Below the pieces are notes generated by a model. The model searched no databases, was not told the DNA's origin, and saw nothing but the letters and a program-made list of their open reading frames with translations. A DNA stretch of 40,404 nucleotides. It comes from Truepera sp. GTDB taxonomy: Bacteria > Deinococcota > Deinococci > Deinococcales > Trueperaceae. The stretch spans positions 1 to 40,404 of the forward strand of contig JAGXSJ010000023.1 in NCBI GenBank assembly GCA_018333895.1, written 5' to 3'. Position numbers and translations under genes: made by a program. Below, piece after piece: positions 16,777 through 26,362 of the stretch (positions are counted from its first letter, which is position 1; every line of letters starts with the position of its first letter).

Positions 16777-18405
16777 ATGGCTTCTGGCCGCCACAGCGAC
16801 ACCCCAAGTAGCAGTGAGACTATCTCCCAGGAGCTGCGGCGCGGTGAGAAGCTGCTTTTGGCAGCCGACTACACCGGTGCTCAACGGGCGCTCGATAGCG
16901 TACTGGCGCTAGCGGTCACGGCACAGGATGCGCAGGCCGAGGTTGCTGCGTTGCGCGCGCTCCTGAAGTGCGCTTTTTACCGACGCGACCCCCACGGGGC
17001 GCTCGAGCTAGGCCGCCGTGCCGTGGAGCGGGCTCGCGAGGCCGGCTTGCGCAGACAAGAAGGGCTAGCCCACAACGACTTAGGCATCCTCTACGGCGAT
17101 CTCAACCTGTATGCCGAAGCGGTGTATCACCTACTCGAAAGCGCCCGGCTGTTGCGCGAGCTTGGCGATAGCGAGCTAAGCCATCCGTTGAGCAACCTGG
17201 GCAATATCTACCACGACCTGGCGGAGTTTGCCAAAGCGCTTCAAGCCTATCAAGAGGCCTATCGCTTGCTAGCGACAACTCCCAAACGGACCCACGGCAT
17301 CGTGTTGGGGAATATCGGGCGCACCCTGCTGGCGCTAGGCCGCTACGCCGAGGCCGAAAATAACCTCCAGGAAAGTCTCGCTCTATTTGATACGCTAGGA
17401 GATGCTCCCTATCGCGCTGCCGCGCAGCTTAAGCTGGGGCAGCTTTACAGCGCCACCGGTAACCTAGACCAGGCGCGGCACCACCTCGAAACCAGCCTTA
17501 GGCCCCTGCCCTCTGGCGAACCGATGCCTTGGCGCGATGAGGCGCTGCTAGCGCTTGGCCAATTGCAGCTCCGTTTGGGCGAACTCGCCGGAGCAACGGA
17601 TAGCCTTACCCAAGCACTAGCCCTTGCTGAGCAGAACCAAGTTGTGAGTATGCTGGTTGAGATCCACCGTGCCCTTGCCGAAAGCCACGAGCGCCTTGGC
17701 AACCTTGCTGATGCTCTAGCTCACCTCAAGGCTTTTGCCCGCCATCAAGAGCGCCTCCTTGCAGAGAAGGCTGACCGGGCCCTACGCGCCGCACTGGTCG
17801 CCTTCGAAGTCGACCGGGTGAAGCAAGAGCAGGCCGTCTATCAGCGTAGAAACAGTGAGTTAGTAGCCTTGCGGCGCCAGCTTGAAGAGCAGAACGCCCG
17901 CTTAAAGGAGCTGGCGCTAAGCGACCCCTTAACCGGGCTGCGCAATCGCCGCTACCTGGAAGACCATCTCGACGAGGTGTTAGCCAGCACCGAGCGCTAC
18001 GAGCGTGAGCTGAGCCTGGTAGTCATCGATATCGACAATTTCAAACTTATCAACGACAACCATTCCCATACCCTAGGCGACGGCGTGCTGGTCGCTACGG
18101 CTAGGCTGCTCGCCGGCCAGCTCCGGCAGGCCGATGTAGTGGTGCGCTACGGCGGGGAGGAGTTTGTCATCGTCCTCCCCGAAACATCGCTCGCTCAGGC
18201 TCTGACTGCGGCCGAGAAGCTGCGCCAGGCTATTGAGGGCTACCCCTGGCATACGCTGGCGGCTGACCTGACAGTAACCATCAGTTGTGGCTTGGCTGTC
18301 TATCAACCCGGCCTAACACGCAACGAGCTACTCAGACTTGCCGACCAAGAGCTTTACCGCGCCAAGCGAAGCGGCCGCAATCGGGTCTGCGCTGCTGTGC
18401 CCTGA
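16777..18405 (+). CDS. TPR-repeat diguanylate cyclase (GGDEF)
   Basis: 542 aa, cytoplasmic (no membrane segment). Residues about 15-340 are tandem TPR-like helix pairs (for example LAHNDLGILYGDLNLYAEAV, LSNLGNIYHDLAEFAKALQ, LGNIGRTLLALGRYAEAENN). A coiled-coil linker (about 340-380, RQLEEQNARLKELALSD) leads into the GGDEF domain: DPLTGLRNRRYLED, VIDIDNFKLINDN, RYGGEEFVIVLPE. The GGEEF active site is intact, and RQAD five residues before it is a complete inhibitory I-site, so cyclic di-GMP synthesis with product feedback is predicted. The TPR part probably senses a protein or peptide ligand, unknown here. It is followed by a GNAT gene with its own -10 box. Confidence 0.93.
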   Translation: MASGRHSDTPSSSETISQELRRGEKLLLAADYTGAQRALDSVLALAVTAQDAQAEVAALRALLKCAFYRRDPHGALELGRRAVERAREAGLRRQEGLAHNDLGILYGDLNLYAEAVYHLLESARLLRELGDSELSHPLSNLGNIYHDLAEFAKALQAYQEAYRLLATTPKRTHGIVLGNIGRTLLALGRYAEAENNLQESLALFDTLGDAPYRAAAQLKLGQLYSATGNLDQARHHLETSLRPLPSGEPMPWRDEALLALGQLQLRLGELAGATDSLTQALALAEQNQVVSMLVEIHRALAESHERLGNLADALAHLKAFARHQERLLAEKADRALRAALVAFEVDRVKQEQAVYQRRNSELVALRRQLEEQNARLKELALSDPLTGLRNRRYLEDHLDEVLASTERYERELSLVVIDIDNFKLINDNHSHTLGDGVLVATARLLAGQLRQADVVVRYGGEEFVIVLPETSLAQALTAAEKLRQAIEGYPWHTLAADLTVTISCGLAVYQPGLTRNELLRLADQELYRAKRSGRNRVCAAVP

Positions 18406-18415
18406 CCGGCTGCGG

Positions 18416-18426
18416 TAAAGTAGGGC
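18416..18426 (+). promoter_or_regulatory. Leaderless -10 box of the double-GNAT gene
   Basis: TAAAGT (18416-18421) is followed by 5 nt and GTG at 18427. It lies in the 21-nt gap after the GGDEF stop codon. Confidence 0.5.
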
Positions 18427-19314
18427 GTGATTCGCTCGCTCGCCGCCGCTGAGCTTGAGGGGTTCATCAGCCGTTACTACGCTTTTTTGGGACATAGCAA
18501 CCCGCGCGGCTTCGCGCGGCAAGCGGTCGCCGCCATGCGCGACCCGCACGGCGACGCAGCGCGGAGCTTCATCCTCTTTGCCGAGGCCGGCCTACCGCTG
18601 GCCGGGGCCCACGTCGTGGCGCCACAGCCCAGCGATGACGACCAGAACCTTTACCTAAGCAACCTCTGGTTCATTAGCCCGAACGATCTTCAGCGGCTCC
18701 TTAGCGAGCTGCTGCGCAAGCACCCGCACGAAGCGGCGCACTGCCCGCTGTATAACTTTTCACCGGAGCAGCTCGAGCGCATCGCTCCGGTGCTAACCAG
18801 CCTGGGCTTTGGACTACGCCAAGCCCACGCCCTAACCTTCGCTCTGGCCGACCTCCCCTCCGTGGGGCTACCGGTGGCGCTCGAAGCCTGGTCTGAGGAG
18901 AACGACGTGCTGTTTCGCACAGTCTTTGCTCGAGCCGAAGGGTTTACGCCGTCTGATCGGTGGTGGGCCTGGCTCAAGCGCTGGCGTGGGCCGCTCATCC
19001 CGGACTTGTGGCTGTTAGGGCGCGAAACGCCCGACCAGGAGCCAATCGGCTACGCCTTTTACGGCATCCGCCGCAACGGGGTCGATGGTGAATACTACCT
19101 CACAGCTAGCGGCGTGCTGGCCAAATATCGCCGCAGCAGCGCGCTGCTGCGGCGCCTGCTGCTCTCCAGCCTGCCTGAGCTGGCGGCACGGAGCCCCATG
19201 GGGACGGTTACGACACTCATCACCCAACCGGATCCCAAACTGATTCGCATTCTCGAATCGCTGGGCTTTGAAACGCAGGAGCGCTATCCCCTCTTTATCA
19301 AGCTGCCGGGCTAG
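18427..19314 (+). CDS. GNAT-fold protein, apparently two tandem acyltransferase-like halves
   Basis: 295 aa. The first half (about 1-140) has a GNAT-like layout ending PVLTSLGFGLRQAHALTF. The second (about 150-295) includes PIGYAFYGIRRNGVDGEYYL, a strand-turn-helix TASGVLAKYRRSSALLRRLLL at the acetyl-CoA-binding position, and ILESLGFETQERYPLFIKLPG. The pyrophosphate-binding R/QxxGxG/A is degenerate in both halves, so activity is uncertain. The substrate is unknown. The GTG start follows a -10 box by 5 nt. Confidence 0.6.
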   Translation: MIRSLAAAELEGFISRYYAFLGHSNPRGFARQAVAAMRDPHGDAARSFILFAEAGLPLAGAHVVAPQPSDDDQNLYLSNLWFISPNDLQRLLSELLRKHPHEAAHCPLYNFSPEQLERIAPVLTSLGFGLRQAHALTFALADLPSVGLPVALEAWSEENDVLFRTVFARAEGFTPSDRWWAWLKRWRGPLIPDLWLLGRETPDQEPIGYAFYGIRRNGVDGEYYLTASGVLAKYRRSSALLRRLLLSSLPELAARSPMGTVTTLITQPDPKLIRILESLGFETQERYPLFIKLPG

Positions 19315-19316
19315 GT

Positions 19317-19328
19317 TATAGTTGCGGC
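19317..19328 (+). promoter_or_regulatory. Leaderless -10 box of the small membrane protein gene
   Basis: TATAGT (19317-19322) is followed by 6 nt and the ATG at 19329. The box overlaps the region just past the preceding stop codon. Confidence 0.6.
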
Positions 19329-19676
19329 ATGAACTTTTTCGCCCGTTGGCTGCTGGCTGCCGTGGCGCTGTGGCTCACTACCGAGCTGTACGGCGGCCTA
19401 TCGTTCGCGCAACCGGGGGTAGCACCGGTGTTGATCGCCGGCCTGGTATTGGGCCTGGTTAATGCCGTAGTGCGACCCGTGATGGTGTTCCTAACGTTAC
19501 CTCTGACTATCCTGACCATGGGGCTGTTCTTGCTGGTGGTCAACGCCTTGGCGCTTTACATCGTGGCCGCGCTGACGCCTCTACAGATCGCTAGCTTCGG
19601 CGCGGCCATCATCGGCGCGCTGATTTTAAGCATTATCAGCGCAGTACTGAGCGCGGTCTTGACCGATAAGAGCTAG
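19329..19676 (+). CDS. Phage holin family 4-type small membrane protein
   Basis: 115 aa with four predicted membrane helices: FFARWLLAAVALWLTTELY, VLIAGLVLGLVNAVVRPVMV, TILTMGLFLLVVNALALYIV and GAAIIGALILSIISAVLSAVL. The LVNAVVRPVMVFLTLPLTILTMGLF core is the signature of the widespread chromosomal family annotated as mycobacteriophage holin-like (PF04020). Despite the name, most members are not in phages and their role is unknown. The last four bases CTAG are shared with the convergent HNH gene's stop codon. Confidence 0.88.
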   Translation: MNFFARWLLAAVALWLTTELYGGLSFAQPGVAPVLIAGLVLGLVNAVVRPVMVFLTLPLTILTMGLFLLVVNALALYIVAALTPLQIASFGAAIIGALILSIISAVLSAVLTDKS

Positions 19677-20203
19677 CCGCGCGGCAGGTACTTCTCCCAA
19701 ATCGGGTCGATCGTCGGTATAACGCCGTAGGCGGTGCTGAACATGAACCTGGGGGCAAACGGCTTGCGCTTAAGCTGCATCCGGGCCTCAGCAGGGGTGC
19801 GGTCACGCTTATGGGCGTTGCAGCGATGGCAGCAGGCCACTACGTTCTCCCAGCTGGTGGTGCCGCTGCGGCTGCGCGGCACTACGTGGTCAAGGGTGAG
19901 GTCGTTAGAACGGATGCCGCAGTACTGGCAGGTATGGTCGTCACGTCGCAGCACATTCTTGCGGTTAAAGGCCACGCGGTGGCGCGGCGGGCGCTTGATG
20001 AAGCGCTTGAGGCGGATCACACTCGGCACAGCGAAGGTCTGACTAGGCGAGCGCAGCACCCAGTCGCTGTCCTCAACCCGCTCGGCTATCTCGTGCATGA
20101 GTAGCGCTACCGCCCGCTTGACCGAGCAGACGTGCAGCGGCTCGTAGCTGGCGTTTAGGATCAACACCCGCGAGGCGTTGAGGCTAGGCAGAACATGCTC
20201 CAC
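19673..20203 (-). CDS. HNH endonuclease family protein
   Basis: 176 aa. The N-terminal part VLILNASYEPLHVCSVKRAVALLM is the conserved lead of the chromosomal HNH family found in cyanobacteria, actinobacteria and Deinococcota. The nuclease core is CQYCGIRSNDLTLDHVVPRS with SWENVVACCHRCNAHK: two CxxC zinc pairs, the DH catalytic pair and the Asn. The family's biological role is not established. The GTG start at 20203 has no strong ribosome site. The frame is open further upstream without a good start, and a -10-like TATACT is at 20286-20291, giving a leader of about 70 nt. The stop codon overlaps that of the facing gene. Confidence 0.9.
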   Translation of the reverse strand: MEHVLPSLNASRVLILNASYEPLHVCSVKRAVALLMHEIAERVEDSDWVLRSPSQTFAVPSVIRLKRFIKRPPRHRVAFNRKNVLRRDDHTCQYCGIRSNDLTLDHVVPRSRSGTTSWENVVACCHRCNAHKRDRTPAEARMQLKRKPFAPRFMFSTAYGVIPTIDPIWEKYLPRG

Positions 20204-20285
20204 CGCATCTTCTACCGCGAAGGGGTCCGGGGCTTGGCTGTCAGGATCGTAAGGGGCGGCAGGTCCTCCAAAAGTAGATGCGCCT

Positions 20286-20291
20286 AGTATA
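20286..20291 (-). promoter_or_regulatory. Possible promoter of the HNH gene
   Basis: TATACT on the minus strand, about 80 nt before the HNH start. It lies at the end of the decayed HEPN region, so it could also be a leftover of that locus. Confidence 0.35.
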
Positions 20292-20339
20292 CTCCAGGCA
20301 AATCAGGGCCGTGTGAAGCGCCCGAAAGATTACCGGCGT

Positions 20340-20617
20340 GCCGGTTAGTCGCAGCCAGCGAAGCCTCGATTGGTCGCCAATACTCTCAGCTCCGGCTGAA
20401 GGGCGGTGCAGCTCGAAAGGAGCGCCACGAGGTCGTGGGTTCGCAGTGGCGGCTGGCCCTGCCGCACCAGGAAGGCCTTTAGCATCTGTTACCGGCTGGG
20501 CGTGGAAGCAGACCGTGTCCCAAGGAACGCGCTCGGCTGCCAATTATTACCAATGTTTAGCCGGTCGCTTTTAGCTTTTCTGAGCCAAAGCTGGTATGTG
20601 GACTCAGCGTCGTTCAT
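20340..20617 (-). pseudogene. Frameshifted HEPN-domain gene (remnant of an MNT/HEPN pair)
   Basis: Read from the ATG at 20617 the product starts MNDAESTYQLWLRKAKSDR, the N-terminal helix of a HEPN protein. A frame change then gives LAAERVPWDTVCFHAQ, and another gives KAFLVRQGQPPLRTHDLVAL with LLSSCTALQPEL. Together these rebuild most of a HEPN domain in three frames, with an in-frame TAA as well. The gene is dead. HEPN proteins in such pairs are RNases controlled by an MNT nucleotidyltransferase, whose tail overlaps here by 14 nt. Confidence 0.75.
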
Positions 20618-20665
20618 AAAGCACTTGCCCCTCACTTTCGATCTGCCGCAAGAAGGAGCCTTCAA
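20604..20665 (-). pseudogene. C-terminal tail of an MNT nucleotidyltransferase gene
   Basis: Minus-strand codons FLRQIESEGQVLYERR then TGA match the end of MNT-domain nucleotidyltransferases (I..EG.vLYER) and overlap the HEPN start. The rest of the gene is missing: immediately upstream is the 3' end of the PIN gene. So the RHH/PIN pair occupies the place of the MNT body. Confidence 0.65.
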
Positions 20666-21066
20666 TACTGGTTTGCCTCATAGCGCCAGAACTCGGCTGG
20701 CGAGAGGATGGTGATGCGGCCAACGTGCGCCAGTGCGAGCAGGTCCTTGTCCCCGGTGATGATGGCGTCGCACGCTCCGGAGACGGCGGTAGCGAGCACC
20801 CAATCATCATCGGGATCACGGCAGATCGGCTCGGGCAGCGGCTCAGGGGTGATGAGTTCCATGTGCGCCTCGTTCAGCGCACGAGCGTTCTGCGCAGCAG
20901 CCGCTGGGACCTTCAACTTGTGGACCAGCTTCTCTTCGAACTCGGTGAGAATGACAGACGAGCTGACCAGGACGTGTTCACGCTCGCAGTGTTCGAGCAG
21001 CTCATGGCAGAGGCCGCGAGCGACGAAGGCGGCGATCAGGACATTAGTGTCGAGAACAAGCCTCAC
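20662..21066 (-). CDS. PIN-domain ribonuclease toxin (COG1569-type)
   Basis: 134 aa. It starts MRLVLDTNVLIAAF with the first catalytic Asp. EFEEKL supplies the conserved Glu, and RDPDDDWVLATAV with IITGDKDLLAL supply the remaining acidic residues of the PIN metal site. PIN toxins of this type cleave RNA, often tRNA or rRNA. The GTG start overlaps the antitoxin's TGA as GTGA, so the two are translationally coupled. It is intact and therefore probably active, unlike the MNT/HEPN debris at its 3' side. Confidence 0.88.
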   Translation of the reverse strand: MRLVLDTNVLIAAFVARGLCHELLEHCEREHVLVSSSVILTEFEEKLVHKLKVPAAAAQNARALNEAHMELITPEPLPEPICRDPDDDWVLATAVSGACDAIITGDKDLLALAHVGRITILSPAEFWRYEANQY

Positions 21067-21281
21067 GAGATTTCGCGGAAGACGTCCTCATCGGTGAAGA
21101 TGCCCTGGGCTTCCGCATAGGGCATGAGCTGACGGCGTAGCGCGCGAAACTTGCGCGTAAAGAGGTACTCGCGTAGCGCCTCGCGCACAAGATCGCTGCG
21201 GCTGACGCCTTCCGCTTGAATGAAGCGATCCAGCTCGTTCTTCAGGTCTTGAGGCAAGCTGATCGAGATGTTTTCGCGCAT
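21063..21281 (-). CDS. Ribbon-helix-helix antitoxin partner of the PIN toxin
   Basis: 72 aa. It starts MRENISISLPQDLKNELDRF with the RHH beta strand, then the helix pair AEGVSRSDLVREALREYL. The acidic C-terminal tail (GIFTDEDVFREIS) is the sort that wraps the PIN active site. The ATG at 21281 is preferred over an upstream start at 21323 because GGAGGTGG lies 4 nt before it and the RHH strand then begins at residue 4. It probably represses its own operon through the palindrome at 21304-21326. Confidence 0.85.
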   Translation of the reverse strand: MRENISISLPQDLKNELDRFIQAEGVSRSDLVREALREYLFTRKFRALRRQLMPYAEAQGIFTDEDVFREIS

Positions 21282-21303
21282 GGCACCACCTCCAGCATAG
21301 ATA

Positions 21304-21326
21304 CCTGTGCTACAAAATAGCACAGG
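21304..21326. promoter_or_regulatory. Palindromic operator of the RHH/PIN operon
   Basis: CCTGTGCTA (21304-21312) and TAGCACAGG (21318-21326) form a perfect 9-bp inverted repeat with a 5-nt spacer, ending 22 nt before the antitoxin start. This is typical of an RHH autorepressor site. Confidence 0.65.
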
Positions 21327-21407
21327 ACCGTGCCAGGTGTCAGAGGGATGTGCCGGACGGGCCTAATCTACAGACGGTGGCAAGCTGTGGATTGTAGCCC
21401 CTAGGGT

Positions 21408-21441
21408 TGCCGCCAAGGTTACGCCTCCGCTAGCATGGGGT
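21408..21441 (+). promoter_or_regulatory. Promoter of the SLH-domain protein gene
   Basis: TTGCCG (21408-21413), a 17-nt spacer and TAGCAT (21431-21436), followed by 5 nt and the ATG at 21442. Leaderless layout. Confidence 0.5.
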
Positions 21442-22008
21442 ATGCGCAAAGTAGCACTAGGACTGAGCCTTAGCCTAGCCTTGCTGTTGGCGAGCGCATC
21501 GCTAGGCCAGCACGCCACTGAGCCGCACTTCGCCGACGTCCCCCCCTGCCACTGGGCGGCCGAGGCCGTGAGCCACGTTGCCGGCCAGGGGATCTTCATC
21601 GGCTTCCCGCCTGATCATAGCTACCTCAGTGTCAACGCCTTGCGCCAAGTTTTCGAGGGGTTGCGCTGCGCCGACCCTGGGTGGAGCTTGCGCTTCCTCG
21701 AAGGGGCGCCGGTGGGCTTCGGTGAGCCACCGGCACCGAGGCTGACGGGTTTTGAGTTAACCAGCGAGCTGCTGAAGCTGACCCCGGAGCAAGCGCGCAT
21801 CGCCTTTAGCGTGACGCTGGTGTTAGACGAACCGGACTTGCGCCGCATCGAGACGCGCCACGGTGAAGCCCTGGTACGGCGCGACGGTGTGGGCTGGCGC
21901 GTCAGCTATGCCAGCCTAGCCGGGCTCGAGCCCACCCTCTTTCCGCCCGGCAGCGGTGCGGCAGCCAAGGGCCTGCCTGTCCTGGCTGCCATCTTCAAAG
22001 GCGAGTGA
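21442..22008 (+). CDS. Secreted protein with a single SLH-like domain
   Basis: 188 aa. The signal peptide is MRKVALGLSLSLALLLASASLG, with likely cleavage after SLG or GQH. Residues about 28-75 form one S-layer homology repeat, HFADVPPCHWAAEAVSHVAGQGIFIGFPPDHSYLSV in two conserved blocks, ending LRQVFEGLRC. The remaining 110 residues are not recognised. In Deinococcota an SLH domain anchors envelope proteins to peptidoglycan-linked pyruvylated polymer. This short protein may be a wall-associated accessory. The two Cys (C37-C75 region) could form a disulfide. It is convergent with the serine hydrolase gene. Confidence 0.75.
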   Translation: MRKVALGLSLSLALLLASASLGQHATEPHFADVPPCHWAAEAVSHVAGQGIFIGFPPDHSYLSVNALRQVFEGLRCADPGWSLRFLEGAPVGFGEPPAPRLTGFELTSELLKLTPEQARIAFSVTLVLDEPDLRRIETRHGEALVRRDGVGWRVSYASLAGLEPTLFPPGSGAAAKGLPVLAAIFKGE

Positions 22009-22019
22009 CGGTTTGGCGG

Positions 22020-23414
22020 TTAAAGCGGTCCGCTGCGGCGCAGCTTGTAGCGCTCGTAGATCAGCTCCACCCCGGCCTCACTGGGGCGAAAAGTCACCTC
22101 CAGGCGCCGCCCACCGGCCAGGGTAAAAAAGCTTGGCTCGTGGTTATCCAGTCTGTGCGGCACCAGGATTACCCGCTGGGGCTGGGCGCTGTCTGGGAAG
22201 GTGAGCTGCAAAAAGTCGCCCCGGCGCGCCACCTCGGCCTGCATGGTCTCCTTGAAGCTATGATAGCGGCCCACCAGGGGCGTTATGGCCTCCTCGAGCC
22301 GCCAGAACGGCAGGGAGGCCAGGTCCTGGCCTAGCTCTAGAGCCAACGCCACCTGGGCTAGCTGGCTCAGGGGGTAGCCGCTGCCGTTAGCCAGTATAGC
22401 TACCCCTAGTTTGCGCTCAGGGATGAAGGCCAGGTGCGCGGTGCTGACCAGTACACTGCCGCCATGCCCGACCAGCCGCTGGCCAAAAAACTCCTGGCTG
22501 CTCAGACCGTAGCCGTAATGCACATTGTGCTCGCCCGGCGCTGCTTCGCCCCAGAGGCCGGGCATGCTTTGCGTTGGTGAGGCGACGTAAGGGGTCATCA
22601 TCTGCTTTAGCCCCTCAGGTGAGACAATCCCCTTGCCTCCCTCGAAATAGAGTTGAAGGTAGCGGGCCAGCTCGATCACGCTAGAGAACAGCCCGCCCTC
22701 GCTCCTGATGGCGCGGAATAGATACTCACCCACGCGCGGCGGCTTGTCCTCGGAGAGCACATAGGGAACGGCTGCATCGCGGTCGTTGGCCAGCTCCTGC
22801 CGGGTGAAGCAGCTGCGGGTCATTCCCAGGGGCAGCAGAATTTCGTCGCGGAGATACTCGGCATAGGATTTGCCGCTCAGGCGCTCGATAATCAGGCCCA
22901 GCAGAGCATACCCCTCGTTGAAGTAGAACCAGCGCTGGCCCGGCGCCGCCTCTTCCCAGCTCTCGGCGCCGTCCATGAAAGTGAGAATATCCTCCGGGCT
23001 GGCGATGGGCAGGTAGCGCCCGCCGATGCGGTTGGCGTAGCGGATTACTGCCTCGCCGTAGGCCAGGGCTGGCAGGCCAGAGGTGTGGCTTAGCAGGTGG
23101 TGCAGGCGCACGGTCTCCCCTTTGGGCTTAAAGGGGAAGGGTAGGTACTGGTCTACGGGATCCTGAAGCGAGAGCCGGCCCGCTTCAGCCAGGCGCATGA
23201 TCGCCAGGGCAGTGAAGGACTTGGTTACGCTGCCGATGCCGTATAAGGTGTCGGGCGTGGCAGCCAGGCCCTGCTCGAGGTCGCGCTGGCCAAAGCCGCG
23301 GGCATAGATCACCTGGTCCCCGGCTACCAGCGCTAGGCTCAGGCCCGGTAGGCCGCTGGCGGCCATTTTGTCAAACACGATCTGCTCGAGCCGTTTTACC
23401 GCTGTGAGCTCCAT
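22020..23414 (-). CDS. Serine beta-lactamase-fold hydrolase (class C/EstB/PBP-like)
   Basis: 464 aa from the chosen start. The beta-lactamase family core occupies residues 1-350. It has GSVTKSFTALAIM with the SxxK nucleophile, YFNEGYALLG as the YxN motif, HLLSHTSGLPA, and a late VGHGGSVLVSTAHLAFIPE with HGG in place of KTG. The C-terminal 100 residues are a beta-rich extension (YHSFKETMQAEVARRGDFLQL). No signal peptide is visible, so it is probably cytoplasmic: an esterase, D-aminopeptidase or similar. The start at 23414 is preferred over an upstream ATG because GGAGG lies 4 nt before it. Substrate unknown. Confidence 0.88.
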   Translation of the reverse strand: MELTAVKRLEQIVFDKMAASGLPGLSLALVAGDQVIYARGFGQRDLEQGLAATPDTLYGIGSVTKSFTALAIMRLAEAGRLSLQDPVDQYLPFPFKPKGETVRLHHLLSHTSGLPALAYGEAVIRYANRIGGRYLPIASPEDILTFMDGAESWEEAAPGQRWFYFNEGYALLGLIIERLSGKSYAEYLRDEILLPLGMTRSCFTRQELANDRDAAVPYVLSEDKPPRVGEYLFRAIRSEGGLFSSVIELARYLQLYFEGGKGIVSPEGLKQMMTPYVASPTQSMPGLWGEAAPGEHNVHYGYGLSSQEFFGQRLVGHGGSVLVSTAHLAFIPERKLGVAILANGSGYPLSQLAQVALALELGQDLASLPFWRLEEAITPLVGRYHSFKETMQAEVARRGDFLQLTFPDSAQPQRVILVPHRLDNHEPSFFTLAGGRRLEVTFRPSEAGVELIYERYKLRRSGPL

Positions 23415-23529
23415 CTCGCCTCCTTCTGCTAACTCCACGATAGCAGACTCCAACGGACCGCTGCTGAGCACGGGAGATGCTGAAGCGCGGTTATCCCTAA
23501 CAAGGCGTGGCAGGTCACCGCACTGCGGC

Positions 23530-25473
<1,944 letters not shown>

Positions 25474-25498
25474 GACTCCTCCTGACTCCGTGCCGGTT

Positions 25499-25504
25499 AG
25501 TATA
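25499..25504 (-). promoter_or_regulatory. -10 box of acs
   Basis: TATACT on the minus strand, 25 nt before the ATG, leaving room for the GGAGGAG ribosome site. No clear -35. Confidence 0.5.
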
Positions 25505-25558
25505 GCGCAGCCAGCCGCGACCCGATTGCTGCATGGGACACCTGCCCCTACACCCCCG

Positions 25559-25573
25559 TGACATGCTCGGCGC
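25559..25573 (+). promoter_or_regulatory. Extended -10 box of the oxidoreductase gene
   Basis: TG-A-CATGCT (25559-25567): a TGn extension compensates a first-position C in the -10 hexamer. It is followed by 6 nt and the ATG. The same TGn pattern is seen before the large permease gene (TG-T-CACAAT). Confidence 0.4.
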
Positions 25574-26155
25574 ATGAAGGTCATGGTTATCCTCGGACAC
25601 CCCCAACCCGGCAGCTTCAACCATGCGCTGGCCGATACCGTCGTCGAAACGGCGCAGGAGCTAGGGCACAGCGTCGTCTTTCACGATCTCTATCAAGAAG
25701 GCTTCAACCCGCTGATGAGCGCCGAGGAGCAGCACGCGCCGGTCTTTGCCGACCCGCTAGCCGAGCAGCACGCTCGCGAGCTGACCGGGACCGACGGGCT
25801 GGTGATCATTCACCCCAACTGGTTTTCACAAGCGCCCGCCATGCTCAAGGGCTGGGTGGACCGGGTGTTCCGAGCCAGAGTGGCCTTCCGCTTTAACGAA
25901 CAGGGCCGGGTCGAAGGGCTGCTCAAGGCTAAGGTCGGTATGGTGATTACTACCGCCAACGCTCCGCTGAGCCGCGAGGCCGAAATCGGCGATCCGCTGC
26001 CGACCCTGTGGCGCGAGACGGTCTTTAAGCCGAGCGGCGTCCCTACGTTTGTCTACCTACCGCTCACGCCGATCGTGGTGAGCACGCTGACGCAGCGCCA
26101 GGCGTGGCTGGCGCACGTGCGCGAGCTGACTAAGCAGCACTTCCCGGCGCGCTAA
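25574..26155 (+). CDS. NAD(P)H-dependent flavodoxin-fold oxidoreductase (quinone reductase family)
   Basis: 193 aa. [21 protein letters not shown] is the N-terminal FMN/FAD-binding start of the NQO1/MdaB/KefF family. [43 protein letters not shown] (the conserved P-NW loop) and GKVGMVITT-like [10 protein letters not shown] follow. It probably reduces quinones or electrophiles with two electrons, protecting against redox stress. Cytoplasmic. It is divergent from acs. There is no Shine-Dalgarno sequence, so it is likely leaderless. Confidence 0.87.
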   Translation: MKVMVILGHPQPGSFNHALADTVVETAQELGHSVVFHDLYQEGFNPLMSAEEQHAPVFADPLAEQHARELTGTDGLVIIHPNWFSQAPAMLKGWVDRVFRARVAFRFNEQGRVEGLLKAKVGMVITTANAPLSREAEIGDPLPTLWRETVFKPSGVPTFVYLPLTPIVVSTLTQRQAWLAHVRELTKQHFPAR

Positions 26156-26162
26156 CAGGCGG

Positions 26163-26330
26163 GGAGCCGGCAAAGCGTTCGACGCCATAGAGCTGCGCCG
26201 GCGCGGCATCAAGACCCCGATTCCCGAGTGCACTCGTAGAGGCAAGCGGCGGCAGCGCGGATCTCGGCCAAAGCTTTACGACGTGAGCCGAAGCCGTTAC
26301 AGAGATGCGCGCGTGACGGCTGAGCACTCC
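26163..26330 (+). pseudogene. C-terminal fragment of an IS5-type transposase
   Basis: One open frame gives GKAFDAIELRRRGIKTPIPE, then TRRGKRRQRGSRPKLYDVSR and RYRDARVTAEHS. This resembles the late part of IS5-family DDE transposases (LRRRGIxxxIPE, KGSRGGRPPxFD, YRDRNVVER), including the place where the catalytic Glu should be. No start, no inverted repeats and no upstream DDE part are visible, so it is only a relic. The similarity is judged by eye. Confidence 0.5.
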
Positions 26331-26362
26331 GCTGTGTTGTTATTATTCGATAGGAGGACGCG

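Noticed and set aside
20277-20291. Leaderless start at an ATC codon for the HNH gene
   Set aside because: ATC is in the wrong frame for HNH and gives only 12 codons.
20241-20543. 100-aa minus-strand open frame as a real gene
   Set aside because: Its only meaningful part (TVCFHAQ) is one frame of the broken HEPN gene; the rest is noise.
22062-22072. 11-nt match to the tRNA-Ala 3' end as an attachment site
   Set aside because: It lies within a hydrolase gene, is short, and has no integrase nearby; expected by chance.
25474-25620. Longer acetyl-CoA synthetase start
   Set aside because: It would translate the promoter box and ribosome site; the shorter start has GGAGGAG and normal family length.
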